From positions 67,244,031 through 67,308,030 of the forward strand of contig OZ035961.1 of NCBI GenBank assembly GCA_964034945.1: a stretch of 64,000 bases of DNA, written 5' to 3'. This DNA is from Chrysopilus asiliformis. Its lineage: Eukaryota; Arthropoda; Insecta; Diptera; Rhagionidae. The notes below the pieces were generated by a model. It had not been told where the DNA came from. It made no database searches and was given only the letters and a program-made list of their open reading frames with translations. The translations under genes were made by a program, and so were the position numbers. Within the stretch, counting starts at the first letter, position 1. Every line of letters begins with the position of its first letter. Of the stretch, positions 23,648 through 36,853 are shown in pieces.

Positions 23648-25786
23648 AGGGCAATTTTTATGCATCGCTCTGTTCTAAATATGATTATATCATCGATAAC
23701 ATACTTTTATTTATTTCATTTGTGGAGGAATTCTTTGTACGCAAGAGGTACCTGCTTCCTTCAAATTGCGGTAAACAGGGAGGATGTCATATAAAAAGCT
23801 GTATAGAGTATGTGTATTCGTATTATAGTTTCGTTTATCACGACAAAAGGATTAAGGTGGTCGTGCTAGTTAAAAATGGCATGTCATAAAAATTTCAGCA
23901 TGATAAGGATCAGACATTTCATGGTAAATTTTATACTCTGCGCACACATTTTTATGTCTGATTCCCCTATTTTCCAGTTTACCTAACACAATTTTAGTCA
24001 TGCGGGTATGAATATAACCACCTATTATATTCAGAGAATGGTAAAAACTTGTAAAACTGTTTACATTTCAAATATATGTACTACGAAAGTGGAGTTTCTA
24101 TGTACGATAATCTCAGCAATTCTTCACATTTTCGCCTTATTGAGTAGGTCTATTCACGCACATTTCTGCCCTATTATAAACGTGACGCTTAGCCCTAAGG
24201 GTTACATAATGACGAATCGCGTTTTTCTTATTGGTAGGTGCCTAATAGTATACTACACACAATTTAGTTTCGTTTTAAATAAGTTGGTTCTATCCCTACA
24301 GTCAGTAAATATTCAAAGAAATAAAAAAATAAACAATTTTTTTTTTTTTTTTAAATGTACAACACTAGAAAGGAAATAAATTTTTTTTGGGCGCTTTGTA
24401 TCACAATTAAAAGCGAAATAAATATTTTATCTCGCTTTTATTTCTGATACACAGCGCCCATAAAATCATTTTTCTCTTTTTAGTACATTTTTTTTGTTTT
24501 ATCCTTTTTAGTCATTTAGCATTTGATTAGTATGACTAAATTCATAAAATTTAGGTTAAACATATCGTAAATTGTAAATCAAAGCCCAATTCAGTTAGAA
24601 AATCGGAGAATAAACACATATGCGCAATTGGGAACAATCATAATTAGTTGTACCTCTTGACTGATTCTCGGTCAATAATAACACATTCGAAAAAAAGAAA
24701 AATTTGAGAAATTTTTAACAAATAACAACCAAAACCTTCCAGTCAAAAACTCCGTCAAGTCCTTAAACTGTGATTTTTAATTAGAATGTTTAACCTTGCA
24801 ACGCCAAAGGAACAACAACAAAAAGTAGAACCTAGAGGCATTTATAAAAAAGTATACGCTTGGGCGAAGCACTTTAGTAAAAATTTTCAAAGACACTGCG
24901 GCCTTCCCCATTTTATATCTCACCACTTTTTAAGGAACGAGAACTTGGCGTAAATTACTAATAAAAACATTTTTTATAATATATCCCTGAAAATCACATT
25001 TGTAATAACATAACAAACACTAAATAGTAATTATTCTAGAAAAATCAAAATCAGAAATGTCCATGATTTCACATTAGAAAACCACATCAACAATTTTTAT
25101 TGCTTTCCTCATCCAAAACATATTTCAAATTTACAACAGAAATCTCTTGAACTAACAAATTAAGCCATGTCATGGAGTGCTGGCTTCCATCTAAAAGTAC
25201 GTAACATACATTTCAAGTCCAACAGCAAAATAAACATAATAAAATCTATGGGATGTTAGAACAAGTCTTTCGTTCATGCTGCTGTCGCTATTTTTTTAAG
25301 ACGAAAAAACCGAAAAAAAACCATCGATCTAAATGATCCGTAACATAGAGTTCTAAAGAAATAAAAACAGGAGAACCTTGCACTGTCTTTTAGAATGATA
25401 AATAGCTAGACCAAAAGATCACATCTTGTACTTACATAGAGGGGAAAAAACCAACATATGGAACCACAGTGTTTAATTTATAATATACTCAGTCGATCTC
25501 AAGTCATGGTTCAGTTTACAAACTAGAATGAATGGGTCTAAAGCAAAAGAAAAACGCTTTAAACTAATTAGCGGACATGTCAAACTGTAATTTCATTGTC
25601 TCTTCTTAACTTTGGTTAAATGATCAGTCAGTTTTTTATATCCTTGTTTTAATCAGACTTCCTAATCGAATCATCAAATTTGAAAAAAAAAATGTACTTA
25701 AAATTTCAAATGAGGGCGACGATAATTCACAATTTAAATCGTATTTTTTAGTTCAAAAACGTAAACAGTTTTTCTTCCCTCCTTGT
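23648..25786. other. Non-coding stretch with a mini-palindrome
   Basis: Apart from the short inverted element at 24388-24460, no feature is supported. The 123-codon ORF at 24008-24379 is hydrophobic and ends in a T-rich run. It shows no recognisable domain. Confidence 0.4.
24388..24460. repeat. 73-bp palindromic repeat with GGGCGC ends
   Basis: 'gggcgctttgtatcac' and 'tgatacacagcgccc' are inverted ends with AAAGCGA-type inner arms. A related copy sits at 55541-55605. Both are bordered by T- or A-rich runs. It is likely a very short MITE. Confidence 0.65.
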
Positions 25787-25790
25787 TTAA

Positions 25791-26074
25791 CCCAATAACG
25801 CCCGGTGTACTCAACCGAGTACATCGGATATATCTTGTGATTATAAGTTAAAATTGCTTAAGTCGATTTTCAGGCAAAATCAAACTGATCTGAATTCGCA
25901 TTTACAAACAGATCACTTTAGCGTTGCCTGAAAATGGACTTAAGCTACTTTAACTTATTACCACAGATTTATGTACACATTTTTTTCAGAATTTTATTTT
26001 TATTTTGTTTGTTTTATAACAATAAATTTCATGAATATTTTTTATTCAGTGGTTTTCTCATAGGCATTAATGGG
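25791..26074. mobile_element. piggyBac-type MITE, 284 bp
   Basis: TTAA flanks both sides (25787-25790 and 26075-26078). The ends CCCAATAACGCC and GGCATTAATGGG are imperfect inverted repeats. Internal arms 'ttgcttaagtcgattttcag' and 'ctgaaaatggacttaag' also pair. Confidence 0.78.
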
Positions 26075-26224
26075 TTAAATTTTATTGAAAAGCTGAGGCA
26101 CAAAAGCTTAAATAACAGAGTTGCATGAGTGAGAAATGGTCCTTAGAACTCGCATTAAAATCAATTATCTATTGATGAACACCCATTTTTTTTATTTGGA
26201 TACATTTCGTTAAAACACCCATAA

Positions 26225-26500
26225 AGTGGATATAACTGGTATCAGTTGTGATCAACACAAAACTTTCCCCTGCAATATTTAGTTCCGGAAAAAAGAAGTG
26301 AAAAATATTTTTTTTTTAAATATCTCGAGAATCGTTAATGCAGGAAATTTTCTTTTCTTTGAATTTGGTTATGTGTATTTTTCCTTAAAAGCGCATAGTT
26401 TCCGAGATATTTTCAAAAAACTTACAATCAGTTTTTTTTTAAATACCAGTGTGAGATATTTAAATAACGGAACTTTAAAATACGTCTAGAATTCATTTTT
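26225..26500 (-). mobile_element. Family B Helentron-like fragment
   Basis: 'atcagttgtgatcaacacaa' and the 'tatctcgagaatcg' block match part of the copy at 3094-4135. Both termini and the GTCY array are missing. Confidence 0.5.
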
Positions 26501-27157
26501 TTTTTCAACTTTTGTTTACAAATTATTAAAAAAAAAATTCTTTTTTGCAACCAAATCTGATATTTTGAGCATCGCGAAAATTAAAGAATTTGTTTGGTTT
26601 GCTCACGGTCTCAAGGCTTTTTTTTTGAAATTTAAGTCTACCAGTGAGGGGCCTATATTTGGTCGAGAACATAAAAACCGTGTAAAATATTTAAAACTCA
26701 AGTTTCCGAAAAGCAACTACTTCTTCTTTATTTTACTTTGAATTCCGCGTATCCGCGCGATGAGATGAATGCGCATGAGACAAGAACATGTGTGCAAATG
26801 GAGAAAAGTGTAATTGAATTAATTACGCGACAATAAATTATTTCGCAAGGAGATTATTTTTTTTTTGAAGTTAAGGCCGGAATACAATTGACCCCACACA
26901 ACATTCACGATGACATTTCAGATTTTAAACTCATAGCACCCTATGCTTCTGTATACAATCAATCCGACCAACTTTGCCGTCGTAAAAAGTTGAATCGAAT
27001 TTAATTTTTGTCGGTCAGCTCACCGACAAAATTTCATGGTTGATTCAAAATGAAATCTTATGGGGACGTCATAAAATCTAAATTTCGTCACTCAAGGGGA
27101 AATTAAAGAAAGTAATAGGAAATATATAGTTCGTATGCTGTGTGGTCTACATTCATA
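26501..27157. other. Non-coding stretch
   Basis: No supported feature before the 8-bp target duplication of the hAT element. Confidence 0.4.
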
Positions 27158-27938
27158 TTCCTAATCAGGGCCGTACCGACTGGGGGGGGATGGGGGGGGG
27201 GAGGCTCCCCCCCCCAATAAGTCTTCAGTTGGGAATTTGACCTTTAGAAGTTGGGAAATCTCACTTCTTAACACTAGATTGCCCAAGGAAGTCAAGCAGT
27301 CAAGATGACTTGCTTGAACAATCTAGTGTTAAAGATGTGAGATTTCCCAAGTTGGGAAATCTCTTTAGTTGATTTTCCAAAATCCCAACTTGTCTTTTTC
27401 TACCTCACATTTTCTATTAGTGAACATACGCCTGTTTTATGACTTGTTTCTTTTTTACACATACCATTCTGCTTTGGCAACAGCGTCACAGCGAGTTGGG
27501 AGAGAATGAATAAAAGGCTTTGAAAGAGTAGACACTCGACCGTGGGAGGAGTATAATGTTCTCATCAGTTTATGGCACAGAACTATATAACATAGAACAA
27601 CTGTCACCATACAAAGCTCTGCTGAAAAATTGTCCCTCTTTATCATAGTTAAACGCATCCACTGAACTGTATAATCTCGCGAAATTCAAATTTCGTCTGC
27701 CGCGAAAATCAAATTTCACAAGTTTGAGACTAACTTTAGGCGCCAACAATATTCCTAAAGTCTATTTTCCTTTGATAGCTCACGGTTTAAACCAGATGAC
27801 TATATTTATTTTCATACGGTTATCTCGCTCTTACTTAACTCGTTTTGATCCATTGAACTGTATTGAAATGGGACCATTTGAGACAGCAAATCGAGCGATC
27901 TAGTATATTCGTGCTGAAACGGTGAGTTTTGAAAATAT

Positions 27939-28619
27939 CGGCCCGATTCCAGAATCCGTCGTAGCTTTATTACGAAGAACTAACTACGTTACGAATACGA
28001 AGAAATCAGTATTCCACGATCCGAACGGAATTGAACTTAGTGGTGCCTGATTAAAATCTAATTTCGAAAAATAAATGTCTTTGTAAAAAGGTCCCTATGC
28101 AAAACTCATAAGGAATAGATTTCTGACATGCAATAGTTTCGTGAAAAATGTAACTTTCTTGACTTAAAACGAAAATTGTTATTAATAATGGATTCTGCAG
28201 CGTTTGCAACTTTGTGTCTGGAAGAAGATTTATCGAAGTGAAGGACTTTAATAGTGGAATGAAAACGACAACAAATAACGGATACTTAGGAATACTCACA
28301 TTGCTCTTTTTTCTAAAATATTTCCTCTTAATGTGTTAAAAGTTACACTAATACTAAATAAACAAATAAAAATGTTAAAATTGCTGTTTGTTGTACAATT
28401 CAGGCCATATATTGAGCTAAAATCATAAGAAAATGAAGTTACGAAGCAAAATTTTTTCGTAGGTTTAGGTGTCAAAAGATCAATTGCGTCGGATTCTATG
28501 ATACCAGATATTCCGATTCGTAATGTTTTCGAAATTAATTTAATTCCTTCGGATCGTGGAATACCATCTTCACGAATTCTCCGAAAATCGTAGCTACGAC
28601 GGATCCTGGAATAGGGCCG
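27939..28619. mobile_element. MITE nested in the hAT element
   Basis: Ends 'cggcccgattccagaatccg' and 'cggatcctggaatagggccg' form inverted repeats of about 27 bp with a few differences. TAT flanks both sides. Motifs of the type 'attccacgatccg' and 'ggatcgtggaat' recur inside. It has no coding content. Confidence 0.78.
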
Positions 28620-28669
28620 TATATGTGTAATTGTTTTACCATCGGTGTTCGGATTTTTTAAACAAATGA

Positions 28670-28861
28670 ATAGCTACGAATGAGCGCAAATTCAGCCAGC
28701 TAAAACTGGTGAAAAACGTTCTAAGGGTGACTATGGGAGACGAAAGACTGAGTTCTTTAATGATACTACACAGCGAAAAAGACCTAACTGATACAATTGA
28801 CCTTACGAAATTTGTTTCGGCATGGGCAAAGTTAAAGGAAAGACGAATCCATGTACTATAA
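28670..28861 (+). pseudogene. hAT transposase C-terminal dimerisation remnant
   Basis: The frame reads IATNERKFSQLKLVKN, then RVTMGDERLSSLMIL and a stop at 28859-28861. This is the hAT dimerisation signature (NER-FS-LK-IK--LR-TM--ERL--L--L) seen at the C-terminus of ZMYM1-like hAT transposases. A stop codon lies just upstream, and the nested MITE ends about 50 bp before it. The DDE catalytic part is not recognisable. It lies inside an element with intact ends, so it is the remnant of that element's own gene. Confidence 0.85.
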
Positions 28862-29158
28862 ATTAGATATGTACAGACTCTAGTTGAAGTCATCTTCAAC
28901 GGTTATCTTTTCTCTCAAGGGTCGCATAAGATTATTAGTGTTTACCCTTTATTTAATTGTATGTGAAAAATAAAAAAAAATTACAATATGTTAACATAAC
29001 CATTATTCTTTATTATAATTTCTGGTCAGAGATTCTGGGCAAGGAAAAGGAATTTTTATTAGGTACATCCTAGTTAGGAAAAATCAGATGTTCGAGTTGG
29101 GAAAATTGAGATGTCTCCCCCCCCAATCCAGAGCCTTCGATACGGCCCTGTTCCTAAT

Positions 29159-30935
29159 TTGTATGATATTTGGTAACAAAAAAATGTTATATGTGGCCCA
29201 CCGTCCGAGTGCCAAAATCAAATGAAACACAAATGAGGTTTAGAACAAGAAAGTTTGCGCAACTGTATATAGAGGGCGACATTGTCGCCGTAATCTGCCG
29301 CCGTAAATATTGTGTCGGGCCTATTGTCCCTCTTCCAAACAACGAAAATTTATTATTCTGTCACAGGTGATTTTTTCCGAAATATTTAGGTTTTAAATGC
29401 TATCGCGAAAGTTCGCAGCAGTTTATAGGGTGTTGAATCGTCATATCCTGCACTCCCTTATATAAAATGTTTTCCTTTATTTTCCTCACAAAAAAAAATA
29501 AATAGTGGCCTTTAGTTTCGTTATAATAGAGGTTTCGTTTAGCGAAGGTTGCACTGTTTATCAAAATATGTTTTTTTAAATTTAATTTGAATAATTTATA
29601 AAGGAAATGATTTTCAATTTTCTATTGCCATTTTCTATTATTATATTTAATTTTCAAATAGTGAAGTGAAGGTTATCTCTCTAGCAGTTTGTATCTCTCG
29701 ATGATTCGGTAAGCTTGGAAAAGAAGACATTTATACATTGACTATATTTTCTCATCTGTTCATTAATTGAACCGGGTGTTCTGCCATTGATGTCTTAAAT
29801 TATCGAATTATCCGATCGTATATAGTTTTATAAATTTTTTGTACCATCACACTTTAGTTATACTTTCAAAATGCACCTTTTGTAGAGTGCAAGTCATTAC
29901 TTGCCTTAATTAAGCATGAAATTACATTAAAAAAAAGAACCTTGGCCGATATTTTTCTTAATTCCAATATAAAAAATTTCTTTAAACTACACTCACCCGT
30001 CCATTTTATCCATTTGATACGTAAACGAACTATACATCACGTTTGATCAGTATTGTAAGCAAAAACACCGAACCTATAAGAAAACTGACTATAACTACGA
30101 TTTTCAAGCTGAGGTAAAAGCTAAATTATATGAAAATCATTTAAAATGCCAGTAAATAGATTTTTTTTTTGTGATTTACCTTGCAGCACTTTTATCTGTA
30201 GATAAACATGTTTCTCCATGTTCGACGAAAAAAAAAAACTTTTCCGATCAAAATGTATCTAGTTTTGGCATAACATTACCGTGTTGCTATCTTTAAGCAG
30301 TCCAACACTAAAATCATGGAATTCTACTATCTATCGTCTTATCCAAAAATTTAGTCAGCAATATTTTTTTCGGTATGCGCCATTTACAATTTTTCGTGTT
30401 CATTAATTGGTTCTAAAAAACCAATTTACAATATATTTTGCTCGCGAGCCACAACAAATTGATTACTCGTTTTTGAAAATTGACCAATCAGCTACAGTCA
30501 CGACTAGGTTATAAAGTGGCCAATGTCTTCAACCGACAATTAGATTTTTGTGTTTTTACGATATGCTAAATGAGACAGAAAAAATGTAGAATAATAATGA
30601 CATTTTAACGGGCAGAAAGAGAAACGAGTTAAAATTGTCTACAAGTTTGCTGTAACAGTCAGTCTAATTTCATTTCCTCAAACAAATAACGAGGTGATTT
30701 TTCCTATCGATATTTAGGTATGGTAAGTTGTGCCAAAACATTTGTAACGCATAAAATTAATCCAGAGACCGAAAATCAAATTAAAACAGATTGTTTATGC
30801 TAACACATCTGTCCGTTGATAACTCTCGAACGAATTGAGCTAGAGACTTGAAATTTTCTACCTACAGATGAGTTTTTTTTTTATAAATATGAGATTAAGT
30901 TCGTTAAGACCTAAGATCGGATCACTTCCTACTTA
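29159..30935. other. Non-coding stretch with two repeat fragments
   Basis: At about 29505-29556 the sequence ends 'gaaggttgcactg', which as reverse complement starts CAGTGCAACCTTCG, a pogo-type terminus without a partner. At about 30803-30925 'gaattgagctagagacttga' is a family C/A Helentron core fragment. Nothing coding is supported. Confidence 0.45.
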
Positions 30936-31150
30936 CACACAAAGAAAAGATAATAAATTTAACTATTTTATAATGAGAAATCGTGATTTTAATTACAAAA
31001 ATAGTCAAAATCGACCATTTTAAAAAAAAAATAACAGCTCAGTAGTCAAATTCAATATTTTGTAGTTAAAATGACTATTTTTTTTAATTTAAATTAACTA
31101 TTTTAGTGGTATGAGGTAGTTAGATTTACTATTTTTTTTTCTCTTCGCGT
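30936..31150. mobile_element. Probable MITE rich in AACTATTTT motifs
   Basis: The left end 'acacacaaagaaaagata' and the right end 'tttttttctcttcgcgta' are imperfect inverted repeats. The motif aactattt or its complement recurs at least five times in 215 bp. A similar left end is at 14783. Boundaries are approximate. Confidence 0.5.
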
Positions 31151-32247
31151 ATAAGCGGAAACGTTCGTTTCGAATTACATCGTAAAGGCCATTTTAGGAT
31201 TACCTATTTAGCAATGTAAGCTATTTTTATATTTTGATCCGTCCCTTGATAGTAATCCTGTATATTATTTAACCTATACCCAATTGACCAATGCTGGAAT
31301 TTTTGTACCGTGTCCAAATGTACCACGCAATTTTCCTTTATAAAGTTTAAGAATATTTGTGGGAACATTTGGAATTATGGACCTTATGGTACAAAAAGGA
31401 CCATTTTCACAGGAAAAAATCTTTGATTTCCAGTCAAAATTCTTGGTACAAGATGATTAGAAATCCAATTGGTTTTCCAACTAATTTGGTCAATTGGGTA
31501 TTAAGCCAAGAGCATATCGATTGCATGTACTTTGCCATTTGTAAAATATATAAGTCATTAGCTGTTTTTTTTTAATGATCTGATCTCATGGATAATAAAA
31601 AAACATGGTAGTCTATTGTGGTTTTAAATTGTTTTTTGGTTATGTCAATAACCTGTATGTTGTGGCAATAACGTCTAAGATCGCAAAAACATGTGCAATT
31701 ACCAGCTAGAATAGTAAGCTTCTGTTTTTCGCCGCTAGATTCTTTCAGTTTTCAGATAATAGAGTTAATGTGATGGAAATAGTATTCAATATCCTCACGC
31801 CTATGAAAGCAAAGGACCAAGCTGAGACGCACACAGAGGGAAATGTTTTATTTCCCGTTAACTCAGCTAATCACCACTGGGATTTTTGGCACACATAACG
31901 AATAAATACGAATTAGAGCTTTACGTTTGCGGGAATCAAATAACCCCTCGACTATAAAACTCAACACCGATCCTTCCAAAACGAACTTTCCTAAACGAAG
32001 TTTGTTTGGAATTTATGACATTACAAGTGCTTCTTTGTCCTCGTTCTTTGTTGGTTCATTTTTTATTATAGGATTTATTACAAAAACATAAAAATTATTT
32101 TTTAAATCATGATTATGATTAAAACTGATCAGTCACAATCATAGTAACGTTTTACTAATGACAGGAATTCAATGACAAATCAAAATAATTTTGATTATAT
32201 TTTTTAATCATTAGGTTTTAGTCATTAATCAGATTGAATTTTGCCCA
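31151..32247. other. Non-coding stretch
   Basis: No supported feature. 'gcacacagagggaaatg' near 31831 resembles the ends of the AGAAAA-type repeats but has no partner. Confidence 0.4.
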
Positions 32248-32633
32248 ATGCTACATTTACACGAATGACAAATTTGTCATTTTTTTCTTGTCATTATGTT
32301 AATTCCCGTGTAAATGGCATAATTTTTGTAATTTTTTCTGTCAGAAAATGTCAATCTCTCATAAAAGAATGAACTTGTCAATTCTTTTATGCCAGATTGT
32401 CATTCGTACAAACGCAATATTAGTTATGACAACTTTAGTATTCAACTTTTGTCATAACTAATATTGCGTTTGTACGAATGACAATCTGGCATAAAAGAAT
32501 GGACAAGTTCATTTTTTTATGAGAGATTGACATTTTTTGACAGAAAAAATTACAAAAATTATGCCATTTACACGGGAATTAACATAATGACAAGAAAAAA
32601 ATGACAAATTTGTCATTCGTGTAAATGTAGCAT
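32248..32633. mobile_element. 386-bp near-perfect palindrome (foldback MITE)
   Basis: Two arms of about 185 bp are separated by only 16 bp ('ctttagtattcaactt'). By eye only three differences separate the arms. The outer ends read ATGCTACATTTACACGAATG and the reverse complement. The arms themselves repeat 'aatgacaa' and 'ttgtcatt' motifs. A flanking duplication is not clear (AT is possible). No coding content. Confidence 0.9.
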
Positions 32634-34732
32634 AACACTGCTGCACATTATGTTCAGTTGAATGTAGGTAACTAGAAATTCAGTCAATTGAAAATTACTT
32701 TGAAATTAGCATCACGTCGTTTGTGAAATGATTTTGACAGACCGAAGATTTGATATCAATTGATTTTCAATTATTTTCTGACAATTTAAATTCAGAATAG
32801 AATTTCAACCTACGTTTATAGGAAATGGTAGTCAAAACAGATTTTAATTTTTAAATTTCCCGCCTCTCAAATATAATACAAACAATAACAAAATCGGACT
32901 TGCAAAAAATGTCGATCAGCTGTTTTGCATTTGTTTACATATTTTTCGGTTGCAAACATATATGGCTGTGTTATTTACTCTAGTGTTTGCTGTCTATGAA
33001 TATGATATGTGATCTTTACTCTTATATGTTTAATTGGTTATTTTACGAGTTTGTCTTCTGTATTTGTGGCTAAATATTATACTTTTTCAGTTGAAAATTA
33101 CTACATATTTGTTTACTTGTCGAAATATTAAAACTAAGAACGTCAAACGCCCCGCGTTGGCAATTATTTTTAAATGCTCGCCAACAGATGGAAAAATTAC
33201 CAAACCCAAAACGCCATTACCCTTAGCGAATTTTCCAGTTCGTTATTTATCGAATTTACCAAGAATCCCAGTGCAGATCATGATCTCGATAAAACTTGGG
33301 TTACGCATTTGTATGAGAATTAATCCGGATCTCTGATCGGATCATTGTAAAAAAGACCCCTTATTGTTGGCGAGTTCTGTCTTTTGGAAAGGCTTTAATT
33401 CGAGTGTTTCATTTATTTAACAACACAAAAATTAGATTTTAATAATTTGGAAATGACACATTTATATTTTATCATCATTATAGATTTCATATTAATGCTT
33501 TTGTCCGAAGAGAAAAATTCTGCTCAAGTTCAGTTCAATTTTTTGTATAGCAAAGTGTGTTAATACTTGTTTTGTATTTCCTTTATATTTTCATATTCGC
33601 TGGGACTCTTAGTTTTTGAACTGCATATATTTCTGTTTATGCTATCAAGATCTAAGAAGACATAAAACAAGAGTATTTTAAACTCCAGCTATGAAAAAGA
33701 TTTTCCACTTTATATTGGCTAACAACTTGTAAAAACTACTTATGTATAGAGAAGTTCTTGTGATATGTTGTTGTCTCTTAAACAAGTATGGTAAGAGCTC
33801 TTGGGCCTGAGTAATGAACTTTTTAGCCTTGAAGCTTTAACGACTTCTGCATTTGTTTCTTTTTTTTCGTAAGTATGTCTTGTATGTATATTGAATTGTG
33901 TCGAGCTTCTAAGTAAGGGAAGTAAATTTTCTTTATTTGACTTCTTTTTTTTTTGTTAAAAAATTACCTTGTTTTGTAAAGTTCTGGTAGATTGTTACCC
34001 CTCTGGTTAAGATGGAATGAAAATGCGATTAAGATTGAATAGAATTAATTGAAGTTTTAAAAATTGTAATACTTTAAATTGATATCAATAAATACACACA
34101 ATACGGAAGAGATGTTTGCTTTTGGGTGTTATCACCTCATAATTGTCGAAGGCCTTCGAACAATTACGTTCAATGTGGAAATTACAATAAACCTCGAAAG
34201 TTTCTGCTCGAATCGGTATTACACTATCTATATTTTATGGAAATTAAACATCTGGTAATACTTAAACGCGCAGTCAATTTAAAATATTTCTATTTAAATT
34301 AAATCGTATTATTTTGTGTGATGCGCGCAAAATTGCATCATATTGATATAGTTATGGTGTTGTCGTTCGTTGCAGTATCATAAATGTATTACGTTGCGCA
34401 AAAGTTACTCAATTACAACAAAATTTTTAGATTGCAAAGAAAATCAAACTAGAAGTTTTTTTTTTGTGAATGGCAAATTTGTGGATTTTTTTTATGTAGA
34501 TAGTATCCAAAGCGAGAGTTTAAGAAGAGAGGAAATTAAAATCAGCGTTATGTATTTTGCGGAAAACCTCTAAGATTAGATTTGAAGATAGATGATATCC
34601 TAATTTTAATGGGACATACTTTGATTTCACTCATATAGTGTCCAAAGGGTTAAAGTAATTGATACAAATATACATATATCAATTCTGAAGACATCTTTTA
34701 GAAAACCGATCGCCAGATCACTTTATCATTTA
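32634..34732. other. Non-coding stretch with a small palindrome
   Basis: A 23-bp near-palindrome ('attgtcgaaggccttcgaac') lies at about 34142. The 100-codon ORF at 33034-33336 has no recognised domain. Otherwise nothing is supported. Confidence 0.4.
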
Positions 34733-35280
34733 AACATAACAAAAGCTATAATTGCCAATCTGGCAATTATTGAAAACCCGTATGGTGATTTAAGTGAACG
34801 ACGAACAGTTGTACCAAAATTCCACTTTGAAATCAAACTTTCCAATAAGATTTTTTAAAATTTATTCCAATCGGATTTTGATGTATGGGAGTTTTATGTA
34901 GAATTATGTAGAATATCCTAAATAACTTTTGTTCTTGCACTTTTTTGATAAGATGTACCGTTTTTTAGATATTCGCAAAAATCGTTTTCGTTCGTATGGG
35001 GGGTACCCCCCTAATGGTCCATTTTTGCCCATTAACGAACTTAGCCTTGCATTTTAAGAAAAACCAATCTGCGCAAAATTTCAAGCCTCTAGCTCAATCC
35101 GTGCGCCCGCAATCCGCGCCACAGACGGACGGACGGACGGACATACTAAATTCAACTTTTTTTTATCATTCTAAACACACTGGTGTAATTCATTTATTTT
35201 TGTGTGATGACGGGATCTTGGCGTTACAAACGGTAAGGCAAAGTTAATATACCCTTTGGTTTCACCATACGGGTATAAAA
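34733..35280 (-). mobile_element. INE-1/DINE-1-like element, family A
   Basis: On the plus strand it opens 'aacataacaaaagctataat', has the hairpin and closes 'tttcaccatacgggtataaa'. The GTCY array is short (four 'gacg' type units at about 35124-35141), far shorter than the copies at 18.0 and 21.9 kb. The piece after the hairpin reads 'gatttaagtgaacgacgaac', so it has diverged from other copies. Confidence 0.78.
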
Positions 35281-36851
35281 ATACAAGTAGATCTCCTACG
35301 AAATGATACTGCCAGGACGTACTATTGCGTTGTATCAAGAAGGTTAACCTGTACAGGTGTTCCACGACGCTTTTGGTCGGGTCAAAATTTTCGTCGTAGA
35401 ACGAAATGTCGTATATAGACTCGTCTCGAATCGAGGAACGCTTGTATTTATATTTATACTCAATTAAAACTATTCGGGGAGCGTCGAGTCCTTAATCTTT
35501 CTGCAGGGATAAATTCGGAGAGCGTCGAGTCCTTAATCTTTCCACAGAGATAAATTCAAAACGATACCACTTTGTATTCAAATTCATTTACAGTATTTCA
35601 ATATACTTATTTATGTTTGTGAGAAATTTCAAGTGTACACCAATATCTTAATAATTTACATTATAAACAATTTTTATTATCTACCGATCGTTTAACATTT
35701 AAAATTCATTTTATTAAACCGACTCGAATAAGACGTTTTGTTTTGTGTTTATTTTTCTTTCAACTCGGATTTTATTTATTTTAAGATTCGATTCGTGCGT
35801 ATGAGCCACGATCAATTAAACTCTTATTGAGGTGTGTGCATTTCCTGTTTTGGAGGTAAGAATAGATGCGAATTGAAATCGAATTAAAAAGAAAACGTCT
35901 GTGGCTGCAGAGTAATTTCAATGAAGAGAATTAGTTTTCTTTTGATGACCTAGAAAAACTGGCGAAACATTTTTATTTTTCTTATTTTTGCTGGGTATAT
36001 TTTTATTTTGTTTGACATTTTTGTAAAATGGTTCACTAACATATGGGACATGTTTCGCTGACTATGTTTAATTTCTGTTGTGAAATATATATGCGCCACA
36101 GTCTCTACTGTGAAATTTACTAGTGTATCTCTCCCTCTTTTTACTTCATTTGATGACCATAAAATAAATGGCTTTGACAGTCCACTGTTATTATTTGTGC
36201 ACAGGAGTTGTATTTGGTTCGGTTTGCTGACGGGGGTAGGAGTGAAATTAAAATTGTAAATAGCTCAGTCAGGAGAAGTTTCATATCTATATATACGACT
36301 GGAATTAATATAGCTAAGGAATACATATCAGTGCTGGAGAATAAATATCAGCATGATTAAAGTCATTAAGGGACCGGATGTTACGAATAATTGTAAGGTC
36401 AAGAACTTTCCAAAGAATTTTATATAAACATAATTTTTTAGACTACTTTGGAAATTCTCATTTCGGTTTTATTCCAAACAAACCATTATTAATTAATACC
36501 AATTGTGACGAGGCTGGAGGTTATTTGGCTAGTTGCCCTCATTTAACTGCTTGTTATTAAATTTCAAGTGAATTTTATCATTCTTATTGGATTTTCAAAG
36601 CAGTGAGTAATAATAACAAATATTGTCACAGCCAAAAATATTCCGTAATCATCCTGAAGTAAATCGATAATAATGCTTAAGTAGCATTTATGTCAACTGT
36701 AACGTTAGCGGTTGACATATTTTGTGGTGGCGTTTGCAAATCTGTTTGTCGAGATGTCCAAATAACTTTTTAAATATAAAATGCTAGACGCTCCTCCTCC
36801 GCGTGTCACTTTTTCTTCTTAGATGAGTACATTGTACGTAGTTTAATAATG
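35281..36851. other. Non-coding stretch with a 41-bp direct duplication
   Basis: The unit 'gagcgtcgagtccttaatct' and flanking bases occur twice in tandem (about 35474-35555), differing at a few positions. The surrounding 35.35-35.83 kb could be part of an old LTR, but no TG...CA ends or partner were found. A short palindrome 'atttatgtcaactg ... cggttgacatattt' lies at about 36688-36722. Confidence 0.4.
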
Positions 36852-36853
36852 TA

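Larger units (their letters stand above)
27166..29150 (+). mobile_element. Decayed hAT element with perfect 8-bp duplication
   Basis: Ends CAGGGCCGTA and TACGGCCCTG are exact inverted repeats. TTCCTAAT flanks both sides exactly (27158-27165 and 29151-29158). Poly-G and poly-C tracts lie next to the ends. The 1985-bp element carries a transposase C-terminal remnant (28670-28861) and a nested MITE (27939-28619). A small palindrome with arms 'taacactagattg' lies at about 27270-27333. Confidence 0.9.

Noticed and set aside
24008..24379. 123-codon hydrophobic ORF
   Set aside because: The hydrophobic residues follow from T-rich DNA. It ends in a poly-T/poly-Phe run and has no recognisable family.
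27455..27658. Minus-strand ORF inside the hAT element as possible transposase core
   Set aside because: It runs opposite to the recognisable C-terminal remnant and has no conserved hAT motif that I can support.
35340..35830. Possible solo LTR
   Set aside because: No paired TG...CA termini, target duplication or primer-binding site could be seen; only a 41-bp direct duplication is clear.
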